Origin: Comamonas sp. 26
GTDB taxonomy: Bacteria > Pseudomonadota > Gammaproteobacteria > Burkholderiales > Burkholderiaceae_C
Direction: 5' to 3'
Length of the DNA stretch: 64,000 nucleotides
Assembly (NCBI RefSeq): GCF_002754475.1
Contig: NZ_PEFL01000001.1
Span: 2,170,001-2,234,000 of the forward strand
Made by a program: the position numbers and the translations under genes. Below are positions 16,677 to 24,569 of the stretch, in pieces; position 1 is the stretch's first letter; the number at the start of each line of letters is the position of its first letter. The notes under the pieces were generated by a model that saw only the letters and a program-made list of their open reading frames with translations, made no database searches and was not told the origin of the DNA.

Positions 16677-17804
16677 TTATTGCTCTACATAAGCTCCAGT
16701 GACCTTGCCGTGGTCGTCGGTGATCATGCTGGTTTTGACCTGCCAGACCAAGCCAGCCAACCCGGGCACGGTGTATTCGCCGTCGCGGCCTTTAACGGCT
16801 TGCTTCCACGCCTGCATTTGCGCGGGGGTCAGGCTGAGCTTGAGCTCATGGTCGCTATGCCAGTCGAGCAGACCGCCTTCGCTGTCGCCTGCAGGCACCA
16901 GCTCCAGCGTGGAGCCGTCGCCCGCCAGTATCAAGGGACGACCATGCGGCAGGCGCGCAGGCAGCATGGCTTTGAGGTCGCGCACGCCCAGACTGCCGAG
17001 CTTGATGACGGTCTGCGGGCTGCGCAGCAGGCGCTTGCGCTGGGTAAAGCCCAGCACATCGTTATAGAGCACGCCAGTCTTGGAGCCATCACGGGCAGCG
17101 CCAGCATCAATGGCGGCCTGCACATCGGGCAGCTCGTGCAGACTGGGGCGGGCCAGGTTGGCAATCCACAGCGGCATATAGGGCAGCATGGCTTGCAACG
17201 CGCCCTGCACATTCCAGCGGCCCACTTCGCGCAGCTCATCGCTGGTCAGCGCCACCAGTTGCAAAAATATCAGGTCGCCATAGGGAGTGTGGATGGGGGC
17301 CAGTTCGGGGTCTGGCACAAAGCCCATTTCGGTCAGCAGCGTATCGGCTCCGGTCTTGATGGGGCCGTTGGCCGTCATCCAGTGGCCGGGCGCGAAGACG
17401 TTGCCGGTGCGAAAGACATAGCGCGCCATGTTTTGCAGAAAATTCAGAGGCCAAGCCGGTGGTTCTTGCTCGTCCACATCACGCGCCAGCCTGAAGGTCA
17501 TCTCAAAACCGTAGCCGCTAGGCTTTTCCGGAGCGATATCATAGCTGTCGTCCAGATCGCCATACAGGTCGCTGAAGCCGTAGGTGACGTAATGCCAGTG
17601 AGGCCCGCCATGCTCGCTGCGGTAGACGCTGATACCGTCCAGCGGGTCAGCCCCACCCAGACGGAACCTGATGGCCGTGCCGTAATGCGCCGGCTGCTGG
17701 TCGCCATAAACCATCTGCAATGCGGCGTCGATTGCACCCCAGCCCTGGCAGCCCTCTTCCTCAGGGTTCTGAGGGGCAGAGTCGTGGGTATTGCGGGAAT
17801 TCAT
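16677..17804 (-). CDS. suppressor of fused (SUFU) domain protein
   Basis: Cytosolic protein of 375 aa. The N-terminal half has the bacterial SUFU domain: MVYGDQQPAHYG, GGADPLDGISVYRSE, HWHYVTYGFSDLY and GYGFEMTFRLARD, then WPLNFLQNMARYVFRTGNVF and LIFLQLVALTSDELREV. Residues about 220-375 form a second region (LLYNDVLGF-type, VIKLGSLGVRDLKAMLPARL, LPHGRPLILAGDGSTLELVP) that I do not recognise. AAAGGAG precedes the ATG at 17804. Bacterial SUFU proteins often act as immunity-like or partner proteins, but no toxin gene is adjacent, so the role is open. Confidence 0.78.
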   Translation of the reverse strand: MNSRNTHDSAPQNPEEEGCQGWGAIDAALQMVYGDQQPAHYGTAIRFRLGGADPLDGISVYRSEHGGPHWHYVTYGFSDLYGDLDDSYDIAPEKPSGYGFEMTFRLARDVDEQEPPAWPLNFLQNMARYVFRTGNVFAPGHWMTANGPIKTGADTLLTEMGFVPDPELAPIHTPYGDLIFLQLVALTSDELREVGRWNVQGALQAMLPYMPLWIANLARPSLHELPDVQAAIDAGAARDGSKTGVLYNDVLGFTQRKRLLRSPQTVIKLGSLGVRDLKAMLPARLPHGRPLILAGDGSTLELVPAGDSEGGLLDWHSDHELKLSLTPAQMQAWKQAVKGRDGEYTVPGLAGLVWQVKTSMITDDHGKVTGAYVEQ

Positions 17805-17990
17805 GGCTTTTTCTCCTTTGCACTGAGTATCCATGCAGGAGAAAGCCGCTTGAGCGGGGTTACAAACGGAAATGTGAGCGAGCGTTTCGCGCCTACATGG
17901 CTTTCAAGCCTGCTCAGCCCTCACCACATGGCGCTTGAACGCCCTATAGCTAAGGCACACAATCAACACTTTCTTCACAAGGAGCAACAT

Positions 17991-18320
17991 ATGCTGGACT
18001 GGAACGAATACCGCAAGGAACTGGCTGGCCGATTGGGTGAATTTGCTGAACTGAGCCCCGGCACCATGGAGGGCTACAAGGCGCTGTCTAGCGCTGGCAG
18101 GAAGACCGGCCACCTGGACGCCAAGACCCGTGAGCTGATCGCCATTGCCGTGGGCGTGACCACGCGCTGCGACGGTTGCATTGCTGTGCATACCAAGGCC
18201 GCCAAGGCTGCCGGTGCCAGCAAGGAAGAAATTGCCGAAGCGCTGGGCGTCGCCGTGGCGCTGAATGCCGGTGCGGCCATGGTGTACTCGGCCCGCGCAC
18301 TGGACGCACTGGGTGAATAA
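17991..18320 (+). CDS. carboxymuconolactone decarboxylase family protein, AhpD-like
   Basis: Protein of 109 aa with the AhpD-like helical fold. The redox motif CDGC (Cys60, Cys63) followed by His67 in IAVHTKAAKAAGASKEEIAE is typical of AhpD-type peroxidase or disulfide-handling proteins rather than the decarboxylases. AAGGAG sits seven bases before the ATG at 17991; the long open frame upstream is a shadow of the SUFU gene. It stands alone, divergent from the SUFU gene. A role in peroxide or alkylhydroperoxide defence is inferred from the motif. Confidence 0.88.
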   Translation: MLDWNEYRKELAGRLGEFAELSPGTMEGYKALSSAGRKTGHLDAKTRELIAIAVGVTTRCDGCIAVHTKAAKAAGASKEEIAEALGVAVALNAGAAMVYSARALDALGE

Positions 18321-18332
18321 GCCCTAAACACA

Positions 18333-18373
18333 ATAGCAGCCAACGCTTGATCTGCTTGGGCCTGCGCTGCTAT
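18333..18373. repeat. interspersed mini-repeat copy with perfect 8-bp arms
   Basis: ATAGCAGC (18333-18340) pairs with GCTGCTAT (18366-18373). It lies between the convergent ahpD-like and kup genes and could serve as a terminator for both. Confidence 0.55.
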
Positions 18374-18393
18374 AGGCAAATTTATTGATTGAT

Positions 18394-20307
18394 TTAAAGC
18401 ACGACCTGCGTACCCAGCTCCACCACCTGGTTCGCAGGCAGCTTGAAATACGTGGTCGCACTGGCGGACTGCCGCGTCATCCAGCCAAACAGGGCGCAGC
18501 GCCAGCTGGGCAGACCGCCAGGCCCGTTCATCACCTGCACTCGGGCCACAAAGAAGCTGGTGGTCATGGGGTTGAGGTTGGGGGTTTCGCCTTTCGCATC
18601 CGGTGTGATCAGCTTCAGAGCGGTGGGAATGTCGGGCTGCTCGCGAAAACCAAAATGCATGTCCAGCGTCCACACGCCACTGCACAGGCGCTTGAGCTGC
18701 AGGCGCTGCGCGGTGTGCACATACGGCGTGTTCTCGTTGACCACGTGCAAAAACACCGTTTGCTCATGCATGACCTTGAAGTGTTTGAGGTTGTGGAACA
18801 GCGCGTTAGGCACTAGCTTGGGGTCTGAAGTCAGATACACAGCCGTGCCAGACACCACGGGCACGCCTTTCATGGGCGTGCTCAGAAAATCGGCCATGGG
18901 TATATCAAGACGCCGCCGATGCTCGGCCACTCGCTGCGTGCCGTCGCGCCAGGTCGTCAGCGCAATAAAGATCAGTGCACCCAGCGTCAGCGGCAGCCAG
19001 CCGCCCTGCTCCAGCTTGGTCAGGTTGGAGGCAAAAAATCCAATCTCCAGCAGTGCAAAGCAGGCCAGCGCAGCCAGCGTCACCCGCCTGAAGGGGCGCC
19101 TTCCCAGATACACCACAAAGCCCACCAGCATGGTGGTTATGAGCATGGTGCCCGATACCGCAATGCCATAGGCCGCCGCCAGCGCACCCGAGGATTTGAA
19201 GGCCAGCACCAGCGCAATCACCGCCAGCAGCATTAGCCAGTTCACACTGGGAATGTAGATCTGGCCCTGCTCCTGGTCCGAGGTGTGCAGCACACGCACG
19301 CGCGGCAGATAACCGAGGCGGCTGGCCTGCAGCGTCATGGAGTACGCGCCCGAGATGGTGGCCTGCGAGGCAATCACCGTCGCCGCCGTGGCCAGCACCA
19401 CAAAGACCAGCAGCCACGAGGGCGAAGCCAGCAAAAAGAAGGGATTGCTGGCCGCCGCCGCATCACGCAGTATCAGCGCGCCCTGACCGAAGTAATTCAG
19501 AATCAGGCTGGGAAACACCAGCCCGTACCAGCCCAGCCGCACGGCGCGGCTGCCGAAGTGGCCCATATCGGCATACAGCGCCTCGGCCCCGGTCATGGCC
19601 AGAAATACGGCGGAGAGCAGGAAGAAAGCCTTGTCCGTGTGCTGCACCGCAAAGCGCAGCGCATGCACCGGGTTGACGGCCTGCAGCACCATCGGCGTTT
19701 GCAAAATACTGGCCACACCCACCCAGGCAATACAGAGAAACCAGACGACGGTGACCGGCCCAAACAGCTTGCCCACTACGCTGGTGCCCTTCATCTGAAT
19801 GGAAAACAGGCCGATCAAAATACCGATGGTGATGGGCACGATGAAATGCTCAAACTCTGGCGTGGCAATGCTCATGCCTTCAACGGCCGACAGCACCGAA
19901 ATGGCCGGGGTGATGATGGCATCGCCATAGAACAGCGCCGCGGCAAACACGCCCGCCCCTACAACAAAGCGCGAGCGCCGAGACTCATCACCCATCACCC
20001 GATGCGCCAGCGCGGTCAGGGCCAGCACGCCACCTTCGCCATCGTTGTCATGGCTGAGTACCAGCCAGACATATTTGATTGCCACGATGATGATCAAAGC
20101 CCACAGCAGCGCCGAAAGCGCGGCCAGCACATTCTCTGGCGAGACCCCCAGCCCGTGGCCGCCGACAAACGCCTCTTTGAAGGCGTAAAGCGGACTGGTG
20201 CCGATATCGCCAAAAACCACCCCCAGAGCCGCCAGCGTCAAAGCCGACTGGCTGCTGCCCTGCCCCTTGCTTCCATCCCCCTGAAGCCCATGATTGTTCT
20301 GTGACAT
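18394..20307 (-). CDS. kup: Kup potassium uptake transporter
   Basis: Low-affinity K+ transporter of 637 aa, the usual Kup length. The N-terminal membrane region starts LTLAALGVVFGDIGTSPLYA, the family signature. About twelve transmembrane segments follow, including SVLSAVEGMSIATPEFEHFI and FLAMTGAEALYADMGHFGSR. The C-terminal cytoplasmic domain begins near GTAVYLTSDPKLVPNALFHN. It takes up K+ with protons in the inner membrane. It is a single gene; no strong ribosome site is seen before the ATG. A mini-repeat at its 3' end separates it from the convergent gene. Confidence 0.95.
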   Translation of the reverse strand: MSQNNHGLQGDGSKGQGSSQSALTLAALGVVFGDIGTSPLYAFKEAFVGGHGLGVSPENVLAALSALLWALIIIVAIKYVWLVLSHDNDGEGGVLALTALAHRVMGDESRRSRFVVGAGVFAAALFYGDAIITPAISVLSAVEGMSIATPEFEHFIVPITIGILIGLFSIQMKGTSVVGKLFGPVTVVWFLCIAWVGVASILQTPMVLQAVNPVHALRFAVQHTDKAFFLLSAVFLAMTGAEALYADMGHFGSRAVRLGWYGLVFPSLILNYFGQGALILRDAAAASNPFFLLASPSWLLVFVVLATAATVIASQATISGAYSMTLQASRLGYLPRVRVLHTSDQEQGQIYIPSVNWLMLLAVIALVLAFKSSGALAAAYGIAVSGTMLITTMLVGFVVYLGRRPFRRVTLAALACFALLEIGFFASNLTKLEQGGWLPLTLGALIFIALTTWRDGTQRVAEHRRRLDIPMADFLSTPMKGVPVVSGTAVYLTSDPKLVPNALFHNLKHFKVMHEQTVFLHVVNENTPYVHTAQRLQLKRLCSGVWTLDMHFGFREQPDIPTALKLITPDAKGETPNLNPMTTSFFVARVQVMNGPGGLPSWRCALFGWMTRQSASATTYFKLPANQVVELGTQVVL

Positions 20308-20432
20308 AGCGGTGCTTTACAGTGATAAAGGCCGCGTTCCGGCGCGCGGCTTCGGGTCAGTATGGCATGGCTTGAGAAATTGAAAAGCCTCTGTCATTCA
20401 GGACTCAGAACCCTTGCTCTTGATGCAATCTT

Positions 20433-20470
20433 GATAGCAGGCAGCGCAAACCATATAAGGGCTTGAGACC
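20433..20470. repeat. interspersed mini-repeat copy (AAGGG type)
   Basis: Pattern GATAGC-N3-CAGCGC-N8/9-AAGGG-N-T..AG, shared with the segment inside dnaE2 at 34921-34963. It lies between kup and the divergent amidotransferase gene. Confidence 0.6.
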
Positions 20471-20529
20471 CGAATCCCTAGATTCAAGGCATCACAACCA
20501 CCGGCTTGAGTCTTCAAGCCCGCTTTCGT

Positions 20530-21306
20530 ATGAAGCCTGTCGCCATCCTCCAGCATGAAGCCTCGCAAGGCCCCGGCATCCTGCTAGACCATCTGCGTCA
20601 GCAAGACATTGCCCATGTGTTGCTGGACCCCTGCGCCGAAGGCTCGGCGCCAGCCGATGCACGCGACTATCGCGGCATCATCGTACTGGGCAGCAACCAC
20701 TGCGCCAACGAGCAGCTGCGCTGGATAGACGATGAGCGCTGCCTGCTGCAAAGCGCGCTGCAGCACGATGTTCCTGTGCTTGGTCACTGCTTTGGGGCCC
20801 AGATGCTGGCCCGTGCCATGGGTGCCCGCGTCTGGCGCAACCCCTGCCCCAATATCGGCTGGAGCCAGGTCCACATCACGCCATGCGCCCAGCAGCTAAT
20901 GGATTTGCCCGCACAAGCCATCCTGTTTAACTGGCATTACGACACCTTCGAGATTACCCAGGCCGCCACGCGCACCATGTACGGACAGCATTGCCTGAAC
21001 AAAGGCTTTGTCCATGGTCGCCACTGGGCGTTTCAAGGCCATCTGGAGGTGACCGAAGCCAGCGTGCGCCAATGGTGCAGCGACGGTCATGACGAGTTGC
21101 TCCAGGCCCAAGGCCCAGCGGTGCAAAGCAAAGCCCAGATTCTGGCCCAGTTGCCGCTGCATATCGCCGCCTTGCACACCATGGCTTTGCGCACCTACGG
21201 AGCCTGGACAGCCAACCTGGATCGACCCGTATCAGTACCAGTCGCGGCTTCCACTTTCGATAAAATCAGGCTCAAGTCCAGTGATTACCTGCGCATGACG
21301 CTATGA
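20530..21306 (+). CDS. class I glutamine amidotransferase-like protein
   Basis: Protein of 258 aa with the class I GATase fold. The triad is readable: Cys87 in VPVLGHCFGAQMLA, His171 and Glu173 in WAFQGHLEVTE. The conserved GSNHCANE and GWSQVHITP segments fit the GMP-synthase-like (GATase1_EF1-3090) subgroup, whose members often release ammonia or cleave gamma-glutamyl bonds. A TTG at 20506 would add eight residues, but the ATG at 20530 starts at the family's MKPVAILQHE. No good ribosome site is seen. It is divergent from kup, and its substrate is unknown. Confidence 0.85.
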   Translation: MKPVAILQHEASQGPGILLDHLRQQDIAHVLLDPCAEGSAPADARDYRGIIVLGSNHCANEQLRWIDDERCLLQSALQHDVPVLGHCFGAQMLARAMGARVWRNPCPNIGWSQVHITPCAQQLMDLPAQAILFNWHYDTFEITQAATRTMYGQHCLNKGFVHGRHWAFQGHLEVTEASVRQWCSDGHDELLQAQGPAVQSKAQILAQLPLHIAALHTMALRTYGAWTANLDRPVSVPVAASTFDKIRLKSSDYLRMTL

Positions 21307-21409
21307 ATTCCTAAGCATGGGCAATGACAGCTCAGAACCAGACAGAAGTTAAGCTGCAAGCCTTGGCATATCAACCGCCGGCCGGCCCGGCCTCAAAAGG
21401 AAAGCGCGC

Positions 21410-21883
21410 ATGAGCACACCGGTTCCCGCCGAAATACTCTCCATCTGGAACAGTGGCAGCAAGGTGCTGGCCATCAAGCTGCTGCGCGAGCAAAGCGGCC
21501 TGGGGCTGGCCGAGGCCAAGCAGCTGCTTGAATCTACCGACGCCGATGCCGATGCCGCAGATTCACCGCCGACATTGAACAGCGCCATCCCCGCCAGCGT
21601 CGAGCTGCGCATTCACGCCGCCATGGCCAGCGGCAACAAGCTGGAAGCCGTCAAGCTGCTCAAAGAAGCCACAGGGCTTGGACTGGCCGAAGCCAAGGAG
21701 CGTATAGACGAAGCCATGCAGGGCGAACCCTTGAACCTGGAAACAGCCCTGCATCAACCCACCCCACCCAATGCCGCCTCAAGCGCGCCGGGTGAGGTCA
21801 AGAGCAGCCACGGCATCCTCTGGCTCGCGCTGATACTGGTGGCGCTGGCCTGGGGCGCGTGGTTTTATTTCAAGGCGGCCTGA
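21410..21883 (+). CDS. membrane-anchored protein with two L7/L12 C-terminal-like modules
   Basis: Protein of 157 aa. Residues 16-42 (GSKVLAIKLLREQSGLGLAE) and 74-101 (GNKLEAVKLLKEATGLGLAE) are two copies of the helix-turn-helix core of the ribosomal L7/L12 C-terminal domain, including the GLGLAEAK signature. The first 130 residues are otherwise hydrophilic. A transmembrane segment at about 135-154 (GILWLALILVALAWGAWFYF) ends the chain, so it should be a tail-anchored inner-membrane protein facing the cytoplasm. It is not a ribosomal protein. Function unknown. Its 3' end overlaps the convergent efflux OMF gene by 19 bases. Confidence 0.82.
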   Translation: MSTPVPAEILSIWNSGSKVLAIKLLREQSGLGLAEAKQLLESTDADADAADSPPTLNSAIPASVELRIHAAMASGNKLEAVKLLKEATGLGLAEAKERIDEAMQGEPLNLETALHQPTPPNAASSAPGEVKSSHGILWLALILVALAWGAWFYFKAA

Positions 21884-23325
21884 GTCTCTGGCGACTGCGC
21901 CGCATTCTGCCAGCCGCCGCCCAGCGCCTGATACAGCGCCACGGCATTTTCCAGCTGTGACTGGCGCAGGCGCACCACTTCTTGTTGCACGCCGAACAGA
22001 TTGCGCTGTGCATCCAGCTGGTCCAGATAGCTGGCGTAACCTGCGTCATAGCGATCTTTGGCAAAGCCCAGCGTCTGGCTCAGCACTTTTTCACGCTCTT
22101 TGGCTCGCTGCCACTGGGTTTGCAGATGCTCGGTGCTGACCAGCGCCGTCTCCACATCGCCAAAGGCTTTGATGACTACGCCGCGATAGGCGTAGGCCGC
22201 CTGATCGCGCTGGGCGCTGGCGGCATCGAACTGGCCTTGCAAACGCCCACCGCTAAAGAGTGGCGCGAGAATGCTGCCGCCCAGTGACCAGATCCGCGCC
22301 GGGTTGTAATCCAGCGCGTTGATGAACAGGCTGCCCAGGTTGGCACTCAAACTCACTTGTGGCAAAAAGGCGGCACGCTGGGCGGCCAGGTTGCTGTCGC
22401 TGGCGGCCAGTTGCAGCTGGGCACGGGCGATGTCGGGGCGGCGCTCCAGCAAGCTGGAAGGCAAGCCCGGTGCTGGCATCACAGGCAAGGCCATGGAGCT
22501 GAAAGCGGCACCATCAGCCATCGTCGCCTGCACCAGCTCTTGCGCCTGCGCATCACCAGAGCCCCCCACCAGCTGCATCAGCGCAATGCGCTGACGCTGC
22601 AACGCCAGAGTGAGCTGCTCCAGCGATTGCTTGACGCTTTCCAGCTCCGCCAGCGCCTGACTTTGCTGCAACTGCGAGATATAGCCCACACGCACCTGAT
22701 CGGTGAGCAGGCGCACGGCCTCTTCACGCGAATGCACGGTGGACTGAGCTACAGCGATTTGTGCCTGCAGCGATCGCAGGCCGATATAGGCCTGGGCCGT
22801 GGTGGCGGCCACCATGAGCTGCACAGCATCGCGATCGGCCTGACTGGCTTGCAGGCGCAGATCAGCCGCTTTGCTCAGGCTGCCCAGACGGTTCCACAAA
22901 TCCAGCTCCCAACTGGCTTGCAGCACAGGCTGGGCCGAGCGCACATGCACCATCTGGCCAGTTCTGGCGCTCAGGCTGCGGTTTGCCGAGCCCGGCGCAC
23001 TGACGGCGAGCTGAGGCATGGCGCCCGCACCGGCCACATCGACATTGGCACGCGCCTCATCGACACGAGCCATGGCGGTGAGTACGTCGTTATTGCGTTC
23101 CAGCGCCAGCTCTACCCAGCGACTCAATTGCGCATCTGAAAAGGCTTGCCACCACAGGGCTTGAACGGCCGCGGCCTTGTTGCCAGACTGACTCCAGCTT
23201 GCAGGCACGGCGGGCTGAGCGCTGCTGGGGGCATGGGTCAGACTGGGTACGCTGCAAGCGGTCAGCAGCAGCGCTGCGGCCATGGGCACGGCACGCCGCA
23301 TCAGGTCATTCATGGAACGCTTCAT
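21865..23325 (-). CDS. NodT-family outer-membrane efflux lipoprotein (pump 1)
   Basis: TolC/OprM-type channel of 486 aa. The signal peptide ends in a lipobox LLLTACS, giving a lipidated Cys. Two OEP repeats follow: ARWVELALERNNDVLTAMAR-like sequence near residue 70 and the second from LLERRPDIARAQLQLAASDS, with RIWSLGGSILAPLFSGGRLQ before the periplasmic helices. It is the last gene of a leftward tetR-emrB-emrA-OMF operon, and its start overlaps the emrA-type stop by 4 bases, implying translational coupling. It provides the outer-membrane exit for the pump. Confidence 0.93.
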   Translation of the reverse strand: MKRSMNDLMRRAVPMAAALLLTACSVPSLTHAPSSAQPAVPASWSQSGNKAAAVQALWWQAFSDAQLSRWVELALERNNDVLTAMARVDEARANVDVAGAGAMPQLAVSAPGSANRSLSARTGQMVHVRSAQPVLQASWELDLWNRLGSLSKAADLRLQASQADRDAVQLMVAATTAQAYIGLRSLQAQIAVAQSTVHSREEAVRLLTDQVRVGYISQLQQSQALAELESVKQSLEQLTLALQRQRIALMQLVGGSGDAQAQELVQATMADGAAFSSMALPVMPAPGLPSSLLERRPDIARAQLQLAASDSNLAAQRAAFLPQVSLSANLGSLFINALDYNPARIWSLGGSILAPLFSGGRLQGQFDAASAQRDQAAYAYRGVVIKAFGDVETALVSTEHLQTQWQRAKEREKVLSQTLGFAKDRYDAGYASYLDQLDAQRNLFGVQQEVVRLRQSQLENAVALYQALGGGWQNAAQSPETQAALK

Positions 23326-24569
23326 GGCTTGACCTGCTCGGCAGCAGGCGCTGCAGATTTTTGAGTCAAATCGGCCTCAGCCGCTTTCTGGGAAAGCGCA
23401 GGGCGCTCTACTTTTTGCGCCGTATTTTGTGCCGTATCGAGGCGCACGATCACCGACATGCCGGGGCGCAGGCGTGCGGCTTCGCTCTGGCCTTCATCAA
23501 TGGATATCTTGATGGGCAGGCGCTGCACCACCTTGGTGAAATTGCCAGTGGCGTTATCGGCCTTGAGCACGCTGAACTCAGAGCCCGTGGCCGGAGCGAT
23601 CTCCTGCACATGACCATTCAGGTACACGCCGCCCAGCGCATCCACGCTAAAGCGCACGGTCTGACCCATCTGCACATGAGCAGTCTGCGTTTCCTTGAAA
23701 TTGGCCACCACCCAGAAGGTGGGCGGCACCACATACATGAGCTGGGTCCCCGCCGCCACGTACTGGCCCATGCGCACGGACACTTCGCTGACCTGCCCGT
23801 TGCTGGGCGCGTGAACCACGGTGTTGTCCAGATTGATCTGGGCCTGGCGCAGCTGGGCCTCTGCCATCTGCACCTGCGCCTTGAGCGAATCGCGGCCCAC
23901 GATGGTGGCCTTGATTTTTTCTTGATTGATTTCGATATCGGCCTGCGCCTTGGCCACATTGGTGCTGGCCATGCGGGAGGTGGCGCGTACTTTGTCCCGT
24001 TCATTCAATGAAACCGAGCCGCGCTCGGCCAGCTCCTGCACGCGCTTGAGTTCAGCCTGCGAGCGTTCTGCCTCAGCCTGCACCGCCGCCAGGCCTGCGC
24101 GGCTGGCACCCAGCGTGGCCCTGTTCTGGGCCTGCGCCTGTTCGGAGTTGCTGAGCTGCGCCTGTGCATTAGCCAATTGGGCCTGGGCCTGCGCCACTGC
24201 AGCTTCATAAGTGCGACTGTCAATACGCACCAGCGGCTGGCCCGCCTTGACCTGCTCGTAGTCTTTGACCAGCACCTCGGTCACATAACCATTGACCTGC
24301 GGCGCCAGCACGGTGACAGCGCCGCGCACATAGGCGTTGTCCGTGGTCACCACCGAGCTGTTGAAGGGGAAAAGATTCCAGGCACGCAGCACCAGCAAGA
24401 TGCCGACCAGCGCCACCAGCGCCATGATGAGCACACTGCGCAGTGAGGGGCTGATTTTCTTGGGCGTAGGGGGCAAAGCCGCAGCCGGAGTTGAGGCCGG
24501 AGCCGGTGCAGGCGATGGTGCGGACGCCTGGGCGGAAGATGTGTTTTTTTGACTGTCGCTCATGCTCAA
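23322..24569 (-). CDS. HlyD/EmrA-family membrane fusion protein (pump 1)
   Basis: Periplasmic adaptor of 415 aa. A proline/alanine-rich cytoplasmic N-terminus is followed by one transmembrane helix (VLIMALVALVGILLVLRAWN). Then come the lipoyl half-motif TTDNAYVRGAVTVLAPQVNG, long coiled-coil arms (residues about 130-240, NAQAQLANAQAQLSNSEQAQ-like), the second lipoyl half VVHAPSNGQVSEVSVRMGQY and a beta-barrel with FWVVANFKETQTAHVQMGQ. It links the MFS pump to the OMF. Start and stop each overlap the neighbouring genes by 4 bases. Confidence 0.93.
   Translation of the reverse strand: MSMSDSQKNTSSAQASAPSPAPAPASTPAAALPPTPKKISPSLRSVLIMALVALVGILLVLRAWNLFPFNSSVVTTDNAYVRGAVTVLAPQVNGYVTEVLVKDYEQVKAGQPLVRIDSRTYEAAVAQAQAQLANAQAQLSNSEQAQAQNRATLGASRAGLAAVQAEAERSQAELKRVQELAERGSVSLNERDKVRATSRMASTNVAKAQADIEINQEKIKATIVGRDSLKAQVQMAEAQLRQAQINLDNTVVHAPSNGQVSEVSVRMGQYVAAGTQLMYVVPPTFWVVANFKETQTAHVQMGQTVRFSVDALGGVYLNGHVQEIAPATGSEFSVLKADNATGNFTKVVQRLPIKISIDEGQSEAARLRPGMSVIVRLDTAQNTAQKVERPALSQKAAEADLTQKSAAPAAEQVKP

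Noticed and set aside
16680..18320. 546-codon open frame on the plus strand ending in the AhpD-like gene
   Set aside because: Most of it is the antisense shadow of the SUFU gene. The real gene starts at 17991 with a strong ribosome site.
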